DNA from: Clostridiales bacterium
GTDB lineage: Bacteria > Bacillota > Clostridia > Clostridiales > Oxobacteraceae
Length of the DNA stretch: 37,540 nucleotides
Assembly (NCBI GenBank): GCA_030016385.1
Contig: JASEJN010000033.1
Span: forward strand, 1-37,540
Direction: 5' to 3'
Part shown: positions 7,829-17,705 of the stretch, piece after piece
Layout: every line of letters begins with the position of its first letter
How positions within the stretch are numbered: the stretch's first letter is position 1
Notes under the pieces: model-generated
Told to the model about the DNA's origin: nothing
What the model saw: only the letters and a program-made list of their open reading frames with translations
The model's database searches: none
Made by a program: the position numbers and the translations under genes

Positions 7829-8746
7829 CTACTGACGAAGCCTTGGATCCAATGCATCCCTGAGTCCGTCACCAAGTAAATTAAATGAAAGCATTGTCAA
7901 GCTGATTGCTAAAGAAGGAATTAAAAGCTGATAAGGATAAAATCTGAAATTTGCCTGCCCTGAAGAAGCCATAGCGCCCCAACTCGTTTTCGGAGACTGG
8001 ATGCCAAGGCCTATAAAGCTTAAAAATGCCTCACCGAAAATAAAAGATGGAATATCGAACGATACATACACGATTATAAGTCCAATCGTATTGGGTATCA
8101 GATGCTTCATAATGATCCTCATTGGATTCGCTCCCAAAGCCTGCGCCGCGAGGACGTATTCGGATTCCTTAAGCTGCATTATCTGCCCTCTTATTATACG
8201 GGCAATCCCTGTCCACCCGGTTATGCACAGTGCTATTATAAGCGCACCCATTCCCCTTCCAAGAACAAGGGAAACTAAAATAACCACTATCATGTAAGGA
8301 ATGCTTACTATTATTTCGACGATCCTCATCATTATATCATCGACTAATCCGCCAAAATATCCAGAAATGCCTCCATACATACTACCTACCAGTATTTCGA
8401 TGAGAGTTCCGACAATGCCGATCGTGATGGATACTCTTCCGGCCATCCAAGTCCTTGCGAACATATCCCTTCCAAGGTTGTCCGTCCCGAACCAGTGATC
8501 CCCAAAAGGCATCCTATTAGGTATTTGCATATTCTGAGCTCTATAAGAATACTTTGTCAAGTGCGGGCCTATAATACAAAGAAGTATTATCAATAAAAGC
8601 AAATACATAGAAAACGTGGCGACTTTGTTTTTCTTCAGCCTTCTCCATGCATCCTGCCAGAATGTTATATTCGGCCTTACGATAATATCCGCATCGGCAT
8701 TTTCACAGCCTATTATCTTAAATTTATCCCTGTCTATATCAGTCAT
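7829..8746 (-). CDS. oppC: Oligopeptide ABC transporter permease OppC
   Basis: About 305 residues. A cytoplasmic N-terminus with the OppC-type WRRLKKNKVAT segment is followed by a first helix, a long loop with FGTDNLGRDMF (the OppC/DppC signature) and five further helices. The EAA loop reads YVLAAQALGANPMRIIMKHLIPN and contacts an ATPase subunit. Two starts are possible: GTG at 8758, directly after the oppB stop, or ATG at 8746 with AGGTGG eight bases upstream; I favour the ATG. Confidence 0.93.
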   Translation of the reverse strand: MTDIDRDKFKIIGCENADADIIVRPNITFWQDAWRRLKKNKVATFSMYLLLLIILLCIIGPHLTKYSYRAQNMQIPNRMPFGDHWFGTDNLGRDMFARTWMAGRVSITIGIVGTLIEILVGSMYGGISGYFGGLVDDIMMRIVEIIVSIPYMIVVILVSLVLGRGMGALIIALCITGWTGIARIIRGQIMQLKESEYVLAAQALGANPMRIIMKHLIPNTIGLIIVYVSFDIPSFIFGEAFLSFIGLGIQSPKTSWGAMASSGQANFRFYPYQLLIPSLAISLTMLSFNLLGDGLRDALDPRLRQ

Positions 8747-8758
8747 TGATAAGCCCAC

Positions 8759-9706
8759 CTACCTCTTTCCGCCTGTTATTCTTATTCTTGGATCTATAAA
8801 TATATATAGAATGTCCACAACAAGCAGTGAAACAATATATAAAAATGCAAAAAATATAGTCGTCGCCATAATAATCATATAATCCCTGTTTGTTATGCTA
8901 TTCACATAATACTGGCCCAATCCCGGTATCGAAAACATCATTTCGATAACGAATGTCCCCGTTATGATACTCGCTATCTGAGGTCCAAGTATTGTAACTA
9001 TCGGGAGTATGGCGTTCCTTATAATATGCTTCCATATGATTCCTATTCTTGGAACACCCTTCGACTTTGCAGTCAGTATATAATCCTGATTTATCACATC
9101 GAGCACAGATGTCCTCATATATCTTGCATATGTCGCTATGCTCACAAAGCTGAGGGCAATAGTTGGAAGTATTGTATATTTTAATCCTGCAAACCAAGAA
9201 GTACCTTTTGAATACCATCCCATCGTCGGGAAAATTCCCCCGAGGAAATACTGCATCAAAGCCGCGATTACAAAATTAGGTACTGATACGCCTATAATAG
9301 CGATAAATATAACAAAGTAATCCACCCATGTATTCCTTTTGAATGCAGCGAGTATTCCGAATATAAGCCCTATGACAAGGCCTACAAATACGGATTGAAG
9401 CCCCAGCCTTGCAGATGCGGGGAATCTTTCCTTGATCGCGTCATTGGCTCTAAGGCCCGGCGTATCCACTGATTCTCCGAGGTCTCCCTTTAAAATCTGT
9501 TTTAAATATTTTACATATCTTATGTGGATTGGCTTGTCTAATCCGTACTGAGCCATAATGTTTTTCTTTATCTGGGGCGGCAATTTCCTGAAAGATACTT
9601 CGATCGGGTTTCCAGGCAGTGTATTCATAAGAAAAAATGTTATGGTAATAACCACCCACATTGTAACAATCAGGTAACCTATCCTTTTTAGTAAATACTT
9701 AAACAT
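8759..9706 (-). CDS. oppB: Oligopeptide ABC transporter permease OppB
   Basis: A 315-residue permease of the OppB/DppB type with six helices. The N-terminus FKYLLKRIGYLIVTMWVVITITFFL is followed by MNTLPGNP, and the EAA loop is YILTAKSKGVPRIGIIWKHI, then RNAILPIVTILG. It forms the membrane channel with OppC. The start has AAGGGGGT six bases upstream. It is separated from oppA by a stable hairpin that probably reduces read-through. Confidence 0.95.
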   Translation of the reverse strand: MFKYLLKRIGYLIVTMWVVITITFFLMNTLPGNPIEVSFRKLPPQIKKNIMAQYGLDKPIHIRYVKYLKQILKGDLGESVDTPGLRANDAIKERFPASARLGLQSVFVGLVIGLIFGILAAFKRNTWVDYFVIFIAIIGVSVPNFVIAALMQYFLGGIFPTMGWYSKGTSWFAGLKYTILPTIALSFVSIATYARYMRTSVLDVINQDYILTAKSKGVPRIGIIWKHIIRNAILPIVTILGPQIASIITGTFVIEMMFSIPGLGQYYVNSITNRDYMIIMATTIFFAFLYIVSLLVVDILYIFIDPRIRITGGKR

Positions 9707-9731
9707 ATATTGACCCCCTTAAAAATACAGT

Positions 9732-9762
9732 AATAACAGGGTGCTTATAACACCCTGTTATT
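9732..9762 (-). terminator. Intercistronic hairpin between oppA and oppB
   Basis: Arms 9751-9762 and 9732-9743 (AATAACAGGGTG / CACCCTGTTATT) pair perfectly over 12 bp with a 7-base loop. On the minus strand ACTGTATTTTT follows. Such partial terminators or mRNA 3'-end stabilisers commonly let the binding protein be made in excess over the permeases. Confidence 0.75.
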
Positions 9763-9776
9763 ACCTAACATCAATT

Positions 9777-11477
9777 CTATTGCCTTCCCTGAGTGTAAGC
9801 CGTCTTAAGGTTGTAAATCGGCCCAAACAGCGGCAACTGAAGGTCTTTAACATAAGGATAGGAGAAGAAATTACTATCTTGATAGTACATCGGTGAAATC
9901 ACCGCATCATCGATCAATAATTTCTGTTCGCACTGTTTGAATATATCAAGCCTCTTGGCATTGTCCTGTTCTTTTGATACCTGATCTATCAAAGCATCAT
10001 AATCCTTGTTTTCGTATTTAGAAGAATTCGTTCCGCCAGGAGCAGCATTTGCAGATGTCCACATATCAAGGAACGTCATAGGATCGTTATAGTCGCCTAT
10101 CCATCCCATCGCTGAAATCTGGAACTGTTCATTATCGACTCTCTGCTGGAATTGAGCAAAGTCTGTAACTGCATCCTGTTTGACTTCTTTTATTCCAAGA
10201 TTTTTCTTCCACTGGTCTGCCAGGTAATCAAATGTATCTTTATCCAGCTGTGTAGTTCCTGAACTTAAGAATGTCACAGTGATCTTTGACGGATCGGTAT
10301 CTTTTCCGAGAGCCTGCAGGCCCTTTGTCAAAAGCTGCTTCGGATCATCCTTTATATCCTTCAATTCTTCAGGAACCTTTGTCCTGTATTCATCATTACC
10401 TATAAGCAATCTGTTCGGCACCCATCCGTATGCAGGAGCGCCGGCTTTTTCAACATTTTTTACGAATGTATCTTTATCCCATGCAAGGGAGAACGCCATC
10501 CTTACATCCCTGTTTGTAAACAAATTTTCTTTATCCTTTGTATTAAAGAATATATAACTTGTTGCAGGTGTGAAACCGTATTGATACTGAAGCTTTTTCT
10601 CATCCGCAAGCTTCTTGTATTGGTCTTTATATTCACCAGTAGCGCCTGCAGCATCCAATTCTTTTGTATCGAATGATTTCATCCTGGCATTTCTGTCCTG
10701 GATGATAGGCAAATTGACTGTTTCAAGTTTTACCTTGGAAGCATCCCAGTATTGAGGATTCTTCTTCAAAACTACTCTAGTTCCTTTTGTCCACTCTGAA
10801 ACCGTATACGGTCCGCAATAAACAAGCTTTGAAGGATCCTGGCCATAAGTTTCGCCTCCGGCTTCTACTATATCCTTCCTGAGTGGAAGCAGCCCCTGCA
10901 TTCCTAACATCTTGTCGAAATAAGCAACAGGTTTCACAAGCTTAACTTCAAGTGTCTTATCATCTGTTGCCTTTATTCCTACCGCATCTGCACTGCCCTT
11001 TCCGGCATTAAAATCAGCGGCGCCGACTATCTTATCGGTGATCAGATATGAATAACCTGCTTTTGTAGCCGGGTCAAGCAGCCTCTTCCATGCATACTCA
11101 TAATCGCCTGCGGTTACAGGTTTATTATCGGACCATTTGTAATCCCTCAAATGGAATGTCCATGTAAGCCCGTCAGGTGAAACATCCCAGCTCTCGGCAC
11201 CTGCTTTTTCTATTATATCTTTCTCCCCGTCATTTGTAACCCTTATCAATCCTTCCTGTGTGTTAAGCTGTACCGTTGCAGAATAGACATCAGTAGTTTT
11301 TGATGAATCCAATGTCTTTATTTCAGTAACAAGCGGTACGTTCAGATGCTGGTCGGCATCGAGTTTTGCGCTGCCTTGGTCGCCAGACGGAGTTTTAGGC
11401 TTGTTGCAGCCTGTCAGAGCAACTGACGCAGCCATGACCAGTACAAGCAATAATGCCAGTACATTTTTCTTTCTCAT
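9777..11477 (-). CDS. oppA: Oligopeptide-binding lipoprotein OppA
   Basis: A 566-residue extracellular solute-binding protein (SBP family 5). The N-terminus MRKKNVLALLLVLVMAASVA followed by LTGC is a lipoprotein signal peptide with Cys24 as the lipidated residue. The mature domain has the family patterns LNVPLVTEIKTLDSS, TWTFHLRDYKWSDNKPVTA and YEYAWKRLLDP. It delivers peptides to OppBC. It is first in the operon, preceded by AAGGGGG and a leader of about 235 nt from a strong promoter. Peptide specificity cannot be inferred. Confidence 0.95.
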   Translation of the reverse strand: MRKKNVLALLLVLVMAASVALTGCNKPKTPSGDQGSAKLDADQHLNVPLVTEIKTLDSSKTTDVYSATVQLNTQEGLIRVTNDGEKDIIEKAGAESWDVSPDGLTWTFHLRDYKWSDNKPVTAGDYEYAWKRLLDPATKAGYSYLITDKIVGAADFNAGKGSADAVGIKATDDKTLEVKLVKPVAYFDKMLGMQGLLPLRKDIVEAGGETYGQDPSKLVYCGPYTVSEWTKGTRVVLKKNPQYWDASKVKLETVNLPIIQDRNARMKSFDTKELDAAGATGEYKDQYKKLADEKKLQYQYGFTPATSYIFFNTKDKENLFTNRDVRMAFSLAWDKDTFVKNVEKAGAPAYGWVPNRLLIGNDEYRTKVPEELKDIKDDPKQLLTKGLQALGKDTDPSKITVTFLSSGTTQLDKDTFDYLADQWKKNLGIKEVKQDAVTDFAQFQQRVDNEQFQISAMGWIGDYNDPMTFLDMWTSANAAPGGTNSSKYENKDYDALIDQVSKEQDNAKRLDIFKQCEQKLLIDDAVISPMYYQDSNFFSYPYVKDLQLPLFGPIYNLKTAYTQGRQ

Positions 11478-11749
11478 ATAATTTCCCCCTTATAAAAATA
11501 TATATAATAAGTAACAATACTTATTATTCCTGTTTAAAATTGTTATATAATTTATATAATATAGTTATAAAATATAATTAAATTTTATATATGCCATAAT
11601 GCAATTCAATTATAGAATCAAATCTGGCGGCACATATAATTTGCTTCTAAGACATGAATATTTTTTATAGTTTATTCATATTTTTGTATATTTTATGTCG
11701 TTTCCATTTATATTATGATTATATTATCACACCACAATTCATGTGTCAA
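11478..11749 (-). promoter_or_regulatory. opp operon promoter and long AT-rich leader
   Basis: Minus strand: -35 TTGACA (11749-11744), 17-base spacer, -10 TAATAT (11726-11721), an excellent housekeeping promoter. The leader of about 235 nt contains two hairpins: ATGAATA/TATTCAT near 11655-11680, and ATAATAAGTA/TACTTATTAT around 11505-11528 followed by TATATATTTTT. The second resembles a weak attenuator just before oppA. No known riboswitch was recognised. Confidence 0.6.
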
Positions 11750-12120
11750 ATGGTAAATTAAAATCCGCAATAATAAAATTATAACTAATATTCAGAAATT
11801 GCATACACCGCTTCTATCAATATCGGATGCTATCTTCAAATTCATTTTACAACATATTGATGACATTTATTCATAATTTAAAATATCTGACGGACGATAA
11901 TGCATAATTTTACCGACTATAAATACATTTGTACGCCTGAGGCAGATAAAAACGGTATTAAACTGCTTCGATTTCCCAAATTTTATGGTACTCATTGCGT
12001 CGTTTTAAAAATCACAGTATTAGCAGTTTTATATATTACGAATTTCAAATTACAAATAAAGGCAGGCTATAGGGCATATTTTATATTCTTCGAATGATAA
12101 TACGCCAATCAGGCCATAAA
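11750..12120. other. Intergenic stretch between the divergent opp and dap operons
   Basis: AT-rich, no convincing gene. A 65-codon frame at 11900-12097 has no ribosome site and a low-complexity composition, and I do not accept it. I looked for a lysine riboswitch because the dap operon follows and did not find its conserved elements. Confidence 0.5.
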
Positions 12121-12122
12121 AG

Positions 12123-12230
12123 TTGATACAATTCGATAAAATATTGATATAATAATTAAAAGAAATAATAAAAATATAAGCAGGTCATATTCAGACTATT
12201 TGAATTCCTCAAATATAAAATATGTGCCTG
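12123..12230 (+). promoter_or_regulatory. dap operon promoter and nested-hairpin leader
   Basis: A weak promoter candidate is TTGATA (12123-12128) with TATAAT (12148-12153) at a long 19-base spacing. Downstream, 12181-12230 folds as a two-part hairpin: outer arms CAGG/CCTG and CATATT/AATATG, inner arms ATTTGA/TCAAAT around ATTCC. It ends six bases before the Shine-Dalgarno AAGGAGG of asd, so it could influence initiation. The function is inference. Confidence 0.45.
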
Positions 12231-12247
12231 TACAAGGAGGTTTTTAA

Positions 12248-13234
12248 ATGAAAAAATACAATGTCGCAGTTGTGGGAGCTACAGGTATGGTCGGCAGAAA
12301 AATGCTGCAGGTACTTCACGAAAGGGACTTCCCTATCAATAATTTATATTTATTTGCATCAAGTAAATCCGCCGGCACCATTTTAAAATATGGTGGGGCT
12401 GAATATAAAGTTGAAGAACTGACTGAAACATCTTTTGACAGGAGCATAGATATAGCGCTGTTTTCCGCAGGCGCTTCCACAAGTTTAAAATTTGCACCGA
12501 TTGCCGCAAGGGCGGGTACGGTAGTCGTGGATAACAGCAGTGCATGGAGAATGGACGACTCGGTTCCTCTTGTAGTACCGGAGGTAAATCCCGAGGATGT
12601 AAAATGGAACAAGGGCATCATAGCGAACCCAAATTGTTCGACTATACAGGCTGTTGTTGCGCTTAAACCGCTCAACGACAAATATAAGATCAAAAGGATA
12701 GTTTATTCTACATACCAATCCGTATCGGGAGCAGGTATGGGAGGCTACATGGACCTTCTTAACGGATACAAAAATGAACCTCCAAAGAAATTTCCATATC
12801 CTATTGCCGGCAATTGCCTGCCGCATATAGATTCATTCCTTCCAAACGGTTATACCAAGGAAGAAATAAAAATGGTAAATGAAACGAGGAAAATACTCCA
12901 TGATAGTTCGCTCAGGATAACGGCGACGACTGTCAGAGTCCCCGTATTTTATTGCCACTCTGAATCTATAAATGTGGAATTTAAAAATGATTTCGATATA
13001 GGCGATTTAAGAAAACTTCTTTCGAATTCGAAGGGACTGGTTGTTATAGACGACCCTTCAAAGAGCTGCTATCCTATGCCGGTATACTGCGCAGATAAGG
13101 ATGAAGTCTTCGTCGGAAGGATAAGAAGGGATGAAAGCATAGAATACGGAATTAACATGTGGGTTGTTGCAGACAATGTCAGAAAGGGAGCTGCGACAAA
13201 TGCTGTGCAGATCGCACAATTATTGATAAAATAA
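12248..13234 (+). CDS. asd: Aspartate-semialdehyde dehydrogenase
   Basis: A 328-residue enzyme that reduces aspartyl phosphate to aspartate semialdehyde with NADPH, the branch point to lysine/DAP, threonine and methionine. The Rossmann motif is [13 protein letters not shown] at the N-terminus, the catalytic cysteine is Cys130 in NPNCSTIQ, and the active-site histidine is His237 in the VFYCHSE segment. The QSVSGAG loop is also conserved. Start ATG with AAGGAGG upstream. First gene of an asd-dapA-dapB-aminotransferase-dapH operon, with 22 bases to dapA. Confidence 0.95.
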   Translation: MKKYNVAVVGATGMVGRKMLQVLHERDFPINNLYLFASSKSAGTILKYGGAEYKVEELTETSFDRSIDIALFSAGASTSLKFAPIAARAGTVVVDNSSAWRMDDSVPLVVPEVNPEDVKWNKGIIANPNCSTIQAVVALKPLNDKYKIKRIVYSTYQSVSGAGMGGYMDLLNGYKNEPPKKFPYPIAGNCLPHIDSFLPNGYTKEEIKMVNETRKILHDSSLRITATTVRVPVFYCHSESINVEFKNDFDIGDLRKLLSNSKGLVVIDDPSKSCYPMPVYCADKDEVFVGRIRRDESIEYGINMWVVADNVRKGAATNAVQIAQLLIK

Positions 13235-13256
13235 TAAAAAGAAAGGATGGTTTAAA

Positions 13257-14144
13257 TTGAGTTTATTTACAGGATCAGGTGTTGCGCTTATAACACCATT
13301 TACTCAGGATGGAGTGGATTTTAAAAAACTCGAGGAACTTCTTGAATGGCATGTCAAAGAAGGCACCGACGCCATCATCATCTGCGGTACGACCGGAGAA
13401 GCTTCGACGATGACATTGAAAGAGCGCAAAGATACTATAAAATTTACAATCGAGGTTATAAACAAAAGGATACCCGTTATAGCAGGCACGGGCTCGAATA
13501 ATACGGCATCTGCCATAGAGATGAGCAAATGGGCCGATGAAGCCGGAGCAGACGGTTTGCTTGTAATAACGCCTTATTATAACAAGACTACTCAAAAAGG
13601 GTGTATCGAGCATTTCAAAGCAATTGCTAAAGAAGTTAAAAAGCCTATAATAATATACAATGTGCCATCGCGTACCGGGCTCAATATTTTACCTGAAACA
13701 TTATATGAGCTTTCCAATGTCCCAAACATCTCGGGAGTCAAAGAGGCCAGCGGCAATATATCCCAGATTGCAGCCATAGCCGGGCTCTGCCGCGATAAGC
13801 TCGACATATATTCCGGAAACGACGACCAGATAATCCCCATACTTTCATTAGGGGGCAAAGGCGTGATATCCGTTTTGGCAAACATACTTCCAGGCGATAC
13901 CCATAAGATGACTGCAAAATTCTTTGAAGGCGACTTAAAGGGAGCGCTGAAATTGCAGCTTGATATGTTCCCGCTAATCAAGGCATTATTTATTGAAACA
14001 AATCCTATCCCTGTCAAAGAGGCCATGAATCTCATGGGTATGAATGTAGGCAAGCTACGGCTTCCATTGGTTAATATGTCGCAGAAAAACCTTGAAGTGC
14101 TAAAAGACAAGATGAATGCCTATGGCATAAAAACACAGGAGTGA
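13257..14144 (+). CDS. dapA: 4-hydroxy-tetrahydrodipicolinate synthase
   Basis: A 295-residue TIM-barrel lyase that condenses pyruvate with aspartate semialdehyde. The Schiff-base lysine is Lys162 in GVKEASG, the proton-relay tyrosine is Tyr134 in [10 protein letters not shown] with Arg139, and the pyruvate-binding GTTGEAST loop is at 44-51. The start is TTG, preceded by AAAGGATGG, a weaker start codon than that of its neighbours. The stop lies four bases before dapB, indicating coupling. Confidence 0.95.
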   Translation: MSLFTGSGVALITPFTQDGVDFKKLEELLEWHVKEGTDAIIICGTTGEASTMTLKERKDTIKFTIEVINKRIPVIAGTGSNNTASAIEMSKWADEAGADGLLVITPYYNKTTQKGCIEHFKAIAKEVKKPIIIYNVPSRTGLNILPETLYELSNVPNISGVKEASGNISQIAAIAGLCRDKLDIYSGNDDQIIPILSLGGKGVISVLANILPGDTHKMTAKFFEGDLKGALKLQLDMFPLIKALFIETNPIPVKEAMNLMGMNVGKLRLPLVNMSQKNLEVLKDKMNAYGIKTQE

Positions 14145-14148
14145 TAGA

Positions 14149-14910
14149 ATGATCAATATTCTTTTAAACGGCTGCAACGGCAGGATGGGACAGGTAATAA
14201 CAAAGCTTTCAAATGAAGATTCCGAAATTAAAATAACTGCGGGAGCAGATATCTGCCCGGATAAAATAAAGAATAATTATCCTGTTTACCATGCATTGAC
14301 TGATGTAAAGGAAGATGCTGATGTAATAATCGATTTTTCAAATATAAAAGCTCTGCCTCTCCTCCTTTCGTATGCAGTCGATAAAAAAAAGCCGGTGGTT
14401 ATCTGCACGACGGGGCAGACAGCCAGGGATAAAGAACATATTGCAGATGCATCTGAAAAAACCGCCATATTGACATCTGCGAATATGTCCCTCGGAATAA
14501 ACCTTTTGATGAATCTGGTAAAGACTGCCGCCTCCGCTCTCCAGGATAGCTTCGATATAGAAATAATTGAAATGCATCACAACCAGAAGGCAGATTCTCC
14601 AAGCGGCACCGCCCTGGCCATCGCCGATGCTATAACCAAATCCATATCGTCTCCTATGGAATATGTTTTTGGGAGGCATTCAAAAACACAAAAAAGGGCC
14701 AAACATGAAATAGGAATACATGCCATACGCGGAGGAAATATCATAGGGGAGCATTCGGTTTTATTCGCAGGCATGGGAGAGGTCATAGAAATAAAACATT
14801 CAGCCATATCAAGAGATGTATTTGGCATAGGAGCTATAAAAGCCGCAAAATATTTGTACAATAAGAAAACAGGGCTCTACAGCATGGATGATGTGATAAA
14901 TAACAGGTAA
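14149..14910 (+). CDS. dapB: 4-hydroxy-tetrahydrodipicolinate reductase
   Basis: A 253-residue NAD(P)H-dependent reductase, the second committed step toward DAP. The nucleotide loop is LNGCNGRMGQ (residues 6-15), the central DFS motif and CTTGQ are present, and the catalytic block is EMHHNQKADSPSGTA with His143/His144 and Lys147. It follows dapA by four bases. The 92-base gap to the aminotransferase contains no obvious terminator, so the operon continues. Confidence 0.95.
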   Translation: MINILLNGCNGRMGQVITKLSNEDSEIKITAGADICPDKIKNNYPVYHALTDVKEDADVIIDFSNIKALPLLLSYAVDKKKPVVICTTGQTARDKEHIADASEKTAILTSANMSLGINLLMNLVKTAASALQDSFDIEIIEMHHNQKADSPSGTALAIADAITKSISSPMEYVFGRHSKTQKRAKHEIGIHAIRGGNIIGEHSVLFAGMGEVIEIKHSAISRDVFGIGAIKAAKYLYNKKTGLYSMDDVINNR

Positions 14911-15020
14911 AAGCCATTATATGGTACCCTGTTCAGGTAAAATCATCACTATGCTTTAATTCGATTCGTGATATGAAATCAGTATAAATAGAATTATGTT
15001 ATTTGAGCAAGGTGTGTGAA

Positions 15021-16187
15021 ATGAATTCAAATAGATTTATAAATAAAAAAGTTCAATCTATACAATTGTCGCCTATAAGAAAATTTTTTAATTTGGTATC
15101 GGAGGTGCCCGGAGCCATATCCTTGACGATCGGGCAGCCTGACTTCAATACGCCTGAAAGCATAAAAAGCGCAGGTATAAATGCCATCAGAAACAATTAT
15201 ACAAAATATACCCATAATCAGGGAAGAGAAGACCTGCGGCAGGAACTTGGCAAATATTTGAAAAGCCATTATAATATATGCTATGACTATGAAAAAGAGA
15301 TAACCGTTACGGTAGGTTCCGGTGAAGCGATAGATGCCGTCATCAGGACTATTGTTGACGATAACGATGAAGTGCTCATCCCTTCACCAGGATATGTGGC
15401 ATACGGCGCCTGCGTAACACTGGCGGGAGGAATTCCAGTATATGTGCCCCTGTATTTTGACGATTCGTTCAAGCTTAAGGCAGATATACTGGAAAAGTAT
15501 ATTACACGTAAAACAAAGGCCCTTATACTTTCTTACCCTTCAAATCCAACCGGTGCCACTATGGATATGGATGATCTGTCGGGAATAGCGGACATAGCAA
15601 AAAAATACGATCTTTTTGTGATATCCGATGAAATTTACAGCGAATTGACCTATGGAAAAAAGCATGTATCCATTGCCTCCATAAACGGAATGAAAGAAAG
15701 ATCCGCGGTGATAAACGGGTTTTCCAAAGCTTATTCCATGACTGGCTGGAGGCTTGGATATGTAGCCGCCCCATCCCGTATCATGGAGCAGATAGTAAAG
15801 GTTCACCAGTATGACGTAACATGCGCACCATCCATAAGCCAGGCTGCCGGCATCGAAGCGTTAAAAAACGGGGATAAATATATATCCCTTATGGTCAGCG
15901 AATATGACAGAAGAAGGCAATATTGTTACAATCGGTTAAGGGCTATGGGCCTGCTGTGTTTTAACCCCGATGGCGCCTTCTATATCTTCCCTGAGATAAA
16001 AAAATACAACATGCCATCGGAAGAGTTCTGCCGGAGACTTCTTTATGAAAATAAGCTGGCGGTTGTTCCAGGTTCCGCATTTGGCATTTACGGGGAAGGC
16101 TATATAAGGATATCCTATGCTTACTCGATGGATGTGCTTGAAGAAGGCCTCGACCGTCTGGAAGAGTTTATAGAAAAATTAGAGTGA
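15021..16187 (+). CDS. patA: Class I/II PLP aminotransferase, probable N-acetyl-DAP aminotransferase
   Basis: About 388 residues from the ATG at 15021, which has AAGGTG upstream; a TTG six codons earlier is possible. Fold-type I features: IGQPDFNTP near the start, YPSNPTGA, the PLP-phenol aspartate in ISDEIYSELTY, the Schiff-base lysine in NGFSKAYSMTGWRLGY, and the C-terminal arginine region GYIRISYA. Its position between dapB and dapH points to the transamination of N-acetyl-amino-ketopimelate, as for Bacillus PatA. The symbol rests on that context rather than on residues unique to PatA. The expected N-acetyl-DAP deacetylase is not in this operon. Confidence 0.85.
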   Translation: MNSNRFINKKVQSIQLSPIRKFFNLVSEVPGAISLTIGQPDFNTPESIKSAGINAIRNNYTKYTHNQGREDLRQELGKYLKSHYNICYDYEKEITVTVGSGEAIDAVIRTIVDDNDEVLIPSPGYVAYGACVTLAGGIPVYVPLYFDDSFKLKADILEKYITRKTKALILSYPSNPTGATMDMDDLSGIADIAKKYDLFVISDEIYSELTYGKKHVSIASINGMKERSAVINGFSKAYSMTGWRLGYVAAPSRIMEQIVKVHQYDVTCAPSISQAAGIEALKNGDKYISLMVSEYDRRRQYCYNRLRAMGLLCFNPDGAFYIFPEIKKYNMPSEEFCRRLLYENKLAVVPGSAFGIYGEGYIRISYAYSMDVLEEGLDRLEEFIEKLE

Positions 16188-16226
16188 GGACATTTTTGCT
16201 GATTCAAAGACGAAAGGAGATATACA

Positions 16227-16958
16227 TTGGATAAAGAATTGGAAAATAAAAAATATGATTTTACAAACCCTTATGACATAGCGAGATATATAAAGGATGC
16301 GAAAAAAGCTACCCCCGTCAAGGTGTACGTCGACGGCACCATAGGGAATTGCGACTTTAAGAATATTACGGCTTTCGGAAATGGCGCTTTCTGGATACTT
16401 TTTGGCGAGCTCAATGAATTGCAGTTATTTTTAAATGAACATAAGGATAAAATAAAAAAATATATAATAGACAGCGACAGGCGGAATTCTGCAATACCCC
16501 TTTTGGATATAAAGAATTTAGACGCCCGAATAGAACCCGGTGCGATAATAAGGGACAAAGTAAAGATAGGTAAAAATGCTGTAATCATGATGGGCGCCGT
16601 AATCAATATAGGCGCTGAAGTAGGCGCTGGGACAATGGTTGATATGAATGCGGTCGTAGGTGCCAGAGGAAAGATAGGTAAAAATGTACATTTAGGAGCT
16701 GGCGCAGTGATAGCCGGAGTACTGGAGCCCCCGAGCAGTACGCCGGTAACCATTGATGACGATGTCTTAATAGGTGCCAATGCAGTTGTGCTCGAGGGCA
16801 TACACATAGGGCAGGGAGCTGTTGTTGCGGCAGGCGCTGTCGTAACCAAGGATGTAAAACCTTATACGGTAGTTGCAGGAGTACCTGCCAAAGTTATAAA
16901 ATCCGTCGATGCCAAAACAAAGGACAAAACAAAATCAATGGATGATTTGAGAAAATAA
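16227..16958 (+). CDS. dapH: Tetrahydrodipicolinate N-acetyltransferase
   Basis: A 243-residue left-handed beta-helix acyltransferase. An N-terminal alpha domain carries STPVKVYV-like [11 protein letters not shown] and the family-typical [14 protein letters not shown]. It is followed by [16 protein letters not shown] and hexapeptide repeats ([20 protein letters not shown] and onward), then [13 protein letters not shown]. The sequence pattern agrees throughout with Bacillus DapH, supporting an acetylase route to DAP. The start is TTG with GAAAGGAGA upstream. It closes the operon before a shared terminator. Confidence 0.93.
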   Translation: MDKELENKKYDFTNPYDIARYIKDAKKATPVKVYVDGTIGNCDFKNITAFGNGAFWILFGELNELQLFLNEHKDKIKKYIIDSDRRNSAIPLLDIKNLDARIEPGAIIRDKVKIGKNAVIMMGAVINIGAEVGAGTMVDMNAVVGARGKIGKNVHLGAGAVIAGVLEPPSSTPVTIDDDVLIGANAVVLEGIHIGQGAVVAAGAVVTKDVKPYTVVAGVPAKVIKSVDAKTKDKTKSMDDLRK

Positions 16959-16981
16959 AAGGCAGATTTTTACTGCCTTTT
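16957..16981. terminator. Bidirectional terminator between dapH and the SSB-like gene
   Basis: AAAAGGCAG (16957-16965) pairs with CTGCCTTTT (16973-16981) around a 7-base loop, with T-rich flanks in both directions. It serves the two convergent genes and overlaps the stop codon of the SSB-like gene. Confidence 0.85.
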
Positions 16982-17609
16982 ATTCCTCTTCTTCAACTTT
17001 TTCCATTTTTGAAATGGAAACCTCATAGGCTGTTTTTGTCAGGACTTCGTTATCTGAAATTTTTTTCTGATATTCCCTGCTCTGTACCCTTCCCCATATT
17101 CTTATGTGATCACCAACATTTAACTTTTCAGAGAATCTGGCATTTCTGCCCCATGCTATCGCCGGTATGTAATCGGATTTGTTATAAGGCCTGTTTACAG
17201 CTATAAGCATATCGGTTATTTCTCTTCCAAATGGAGTCGTCCTGTATACAGGTTTTTTACAAATATACCCGTCCAAAAAAATCTGATTTGGATTTTTAGT
17301 CTTTTCATCGGTAAAACTTATGTCCCTTGCAAAAATCGTGAGTATTAACCGGTTGCCCCCATCGGCATATTTGTTATACGACCTCAATTGTCCTTCCACT
17401 ATTACATTTTTACCTACATCTACACTCGAGCTTTCAATAAGCCTTTCTGAAATCGTCACAGGAAGTATATCGGCCGCTTCACTTAATCGTGGAACCTCAA
17501 TAGTGAAATTATAAAACCCCTCCCCATACATTTCATGACTAAATTCTGGCTTAGATGCAATTTTACCTTCTACATATATTTTATTTGAGGTTATTACATT
17601 ATCGGCCAT
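16980..17609 (-). CDS. SSB-like protein with two OB-fold halves
   Basis: A 209-residue protein. Both halves (about 8-105 and 108-203) look like single-strand DNA-binding OB folds: NKIYVEGKIASKPEF...FYNFTIEVPR and NQIFLDGYICKKPVYRTTPFGREITDMLIAVNR, each with a later strand like GDHIRIWGRVQSREY. The second half has the IAWGRNA segment seen in SSB (AWGKTA). It lacks the acidic proline-rich SSB tail, ending in EKVEEEE instead. It is probably a paralogue of the replicative SSB. The start has a GGGAGAGAGGGGA Shine-Dalgarno region. Single gene between two terminator-like regions. Confidence 0.75.
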   Translation of the reverse strand: MADNVITSNKIYVEGKIASKPEFSHEMYGEGFYNFTIEVPRLSEAADILPVTISERLIESSSVDVGKNVIVEGQLRSYNKYADGGNRLILTIFARDISFTDEKTKNPNQIFLDGYICKKPVYRTTPFGREITDMLIAVNRPYNKSDYIPAIAWGRNARFSEKLNVGDHIRIWGRVQSREYQKKISDNEVLTKTAYEVSISKMEKVEEEE

Positions 17610-17705
17610 TCCCCTCTCTCCCTTCGTATTTCTACATTTTTAATAAATCTATGATATACTTATTCGTATATCTTGTTTTTTATGAAGATTTTTTGATTAT
17701 ATTTT

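Noticed and set aside
11900..12097. 65-codon frame between opp and dap operons
   Set aside because: No ribosome site, low-complexity composition, no recognisable domain; it lies in an AT-rich intergenic region.
12100..12247. Lysine riboswitch upstream of asd
   Set aside because: The leader is far too short and lacks the conserved lysine riboswitch elements.
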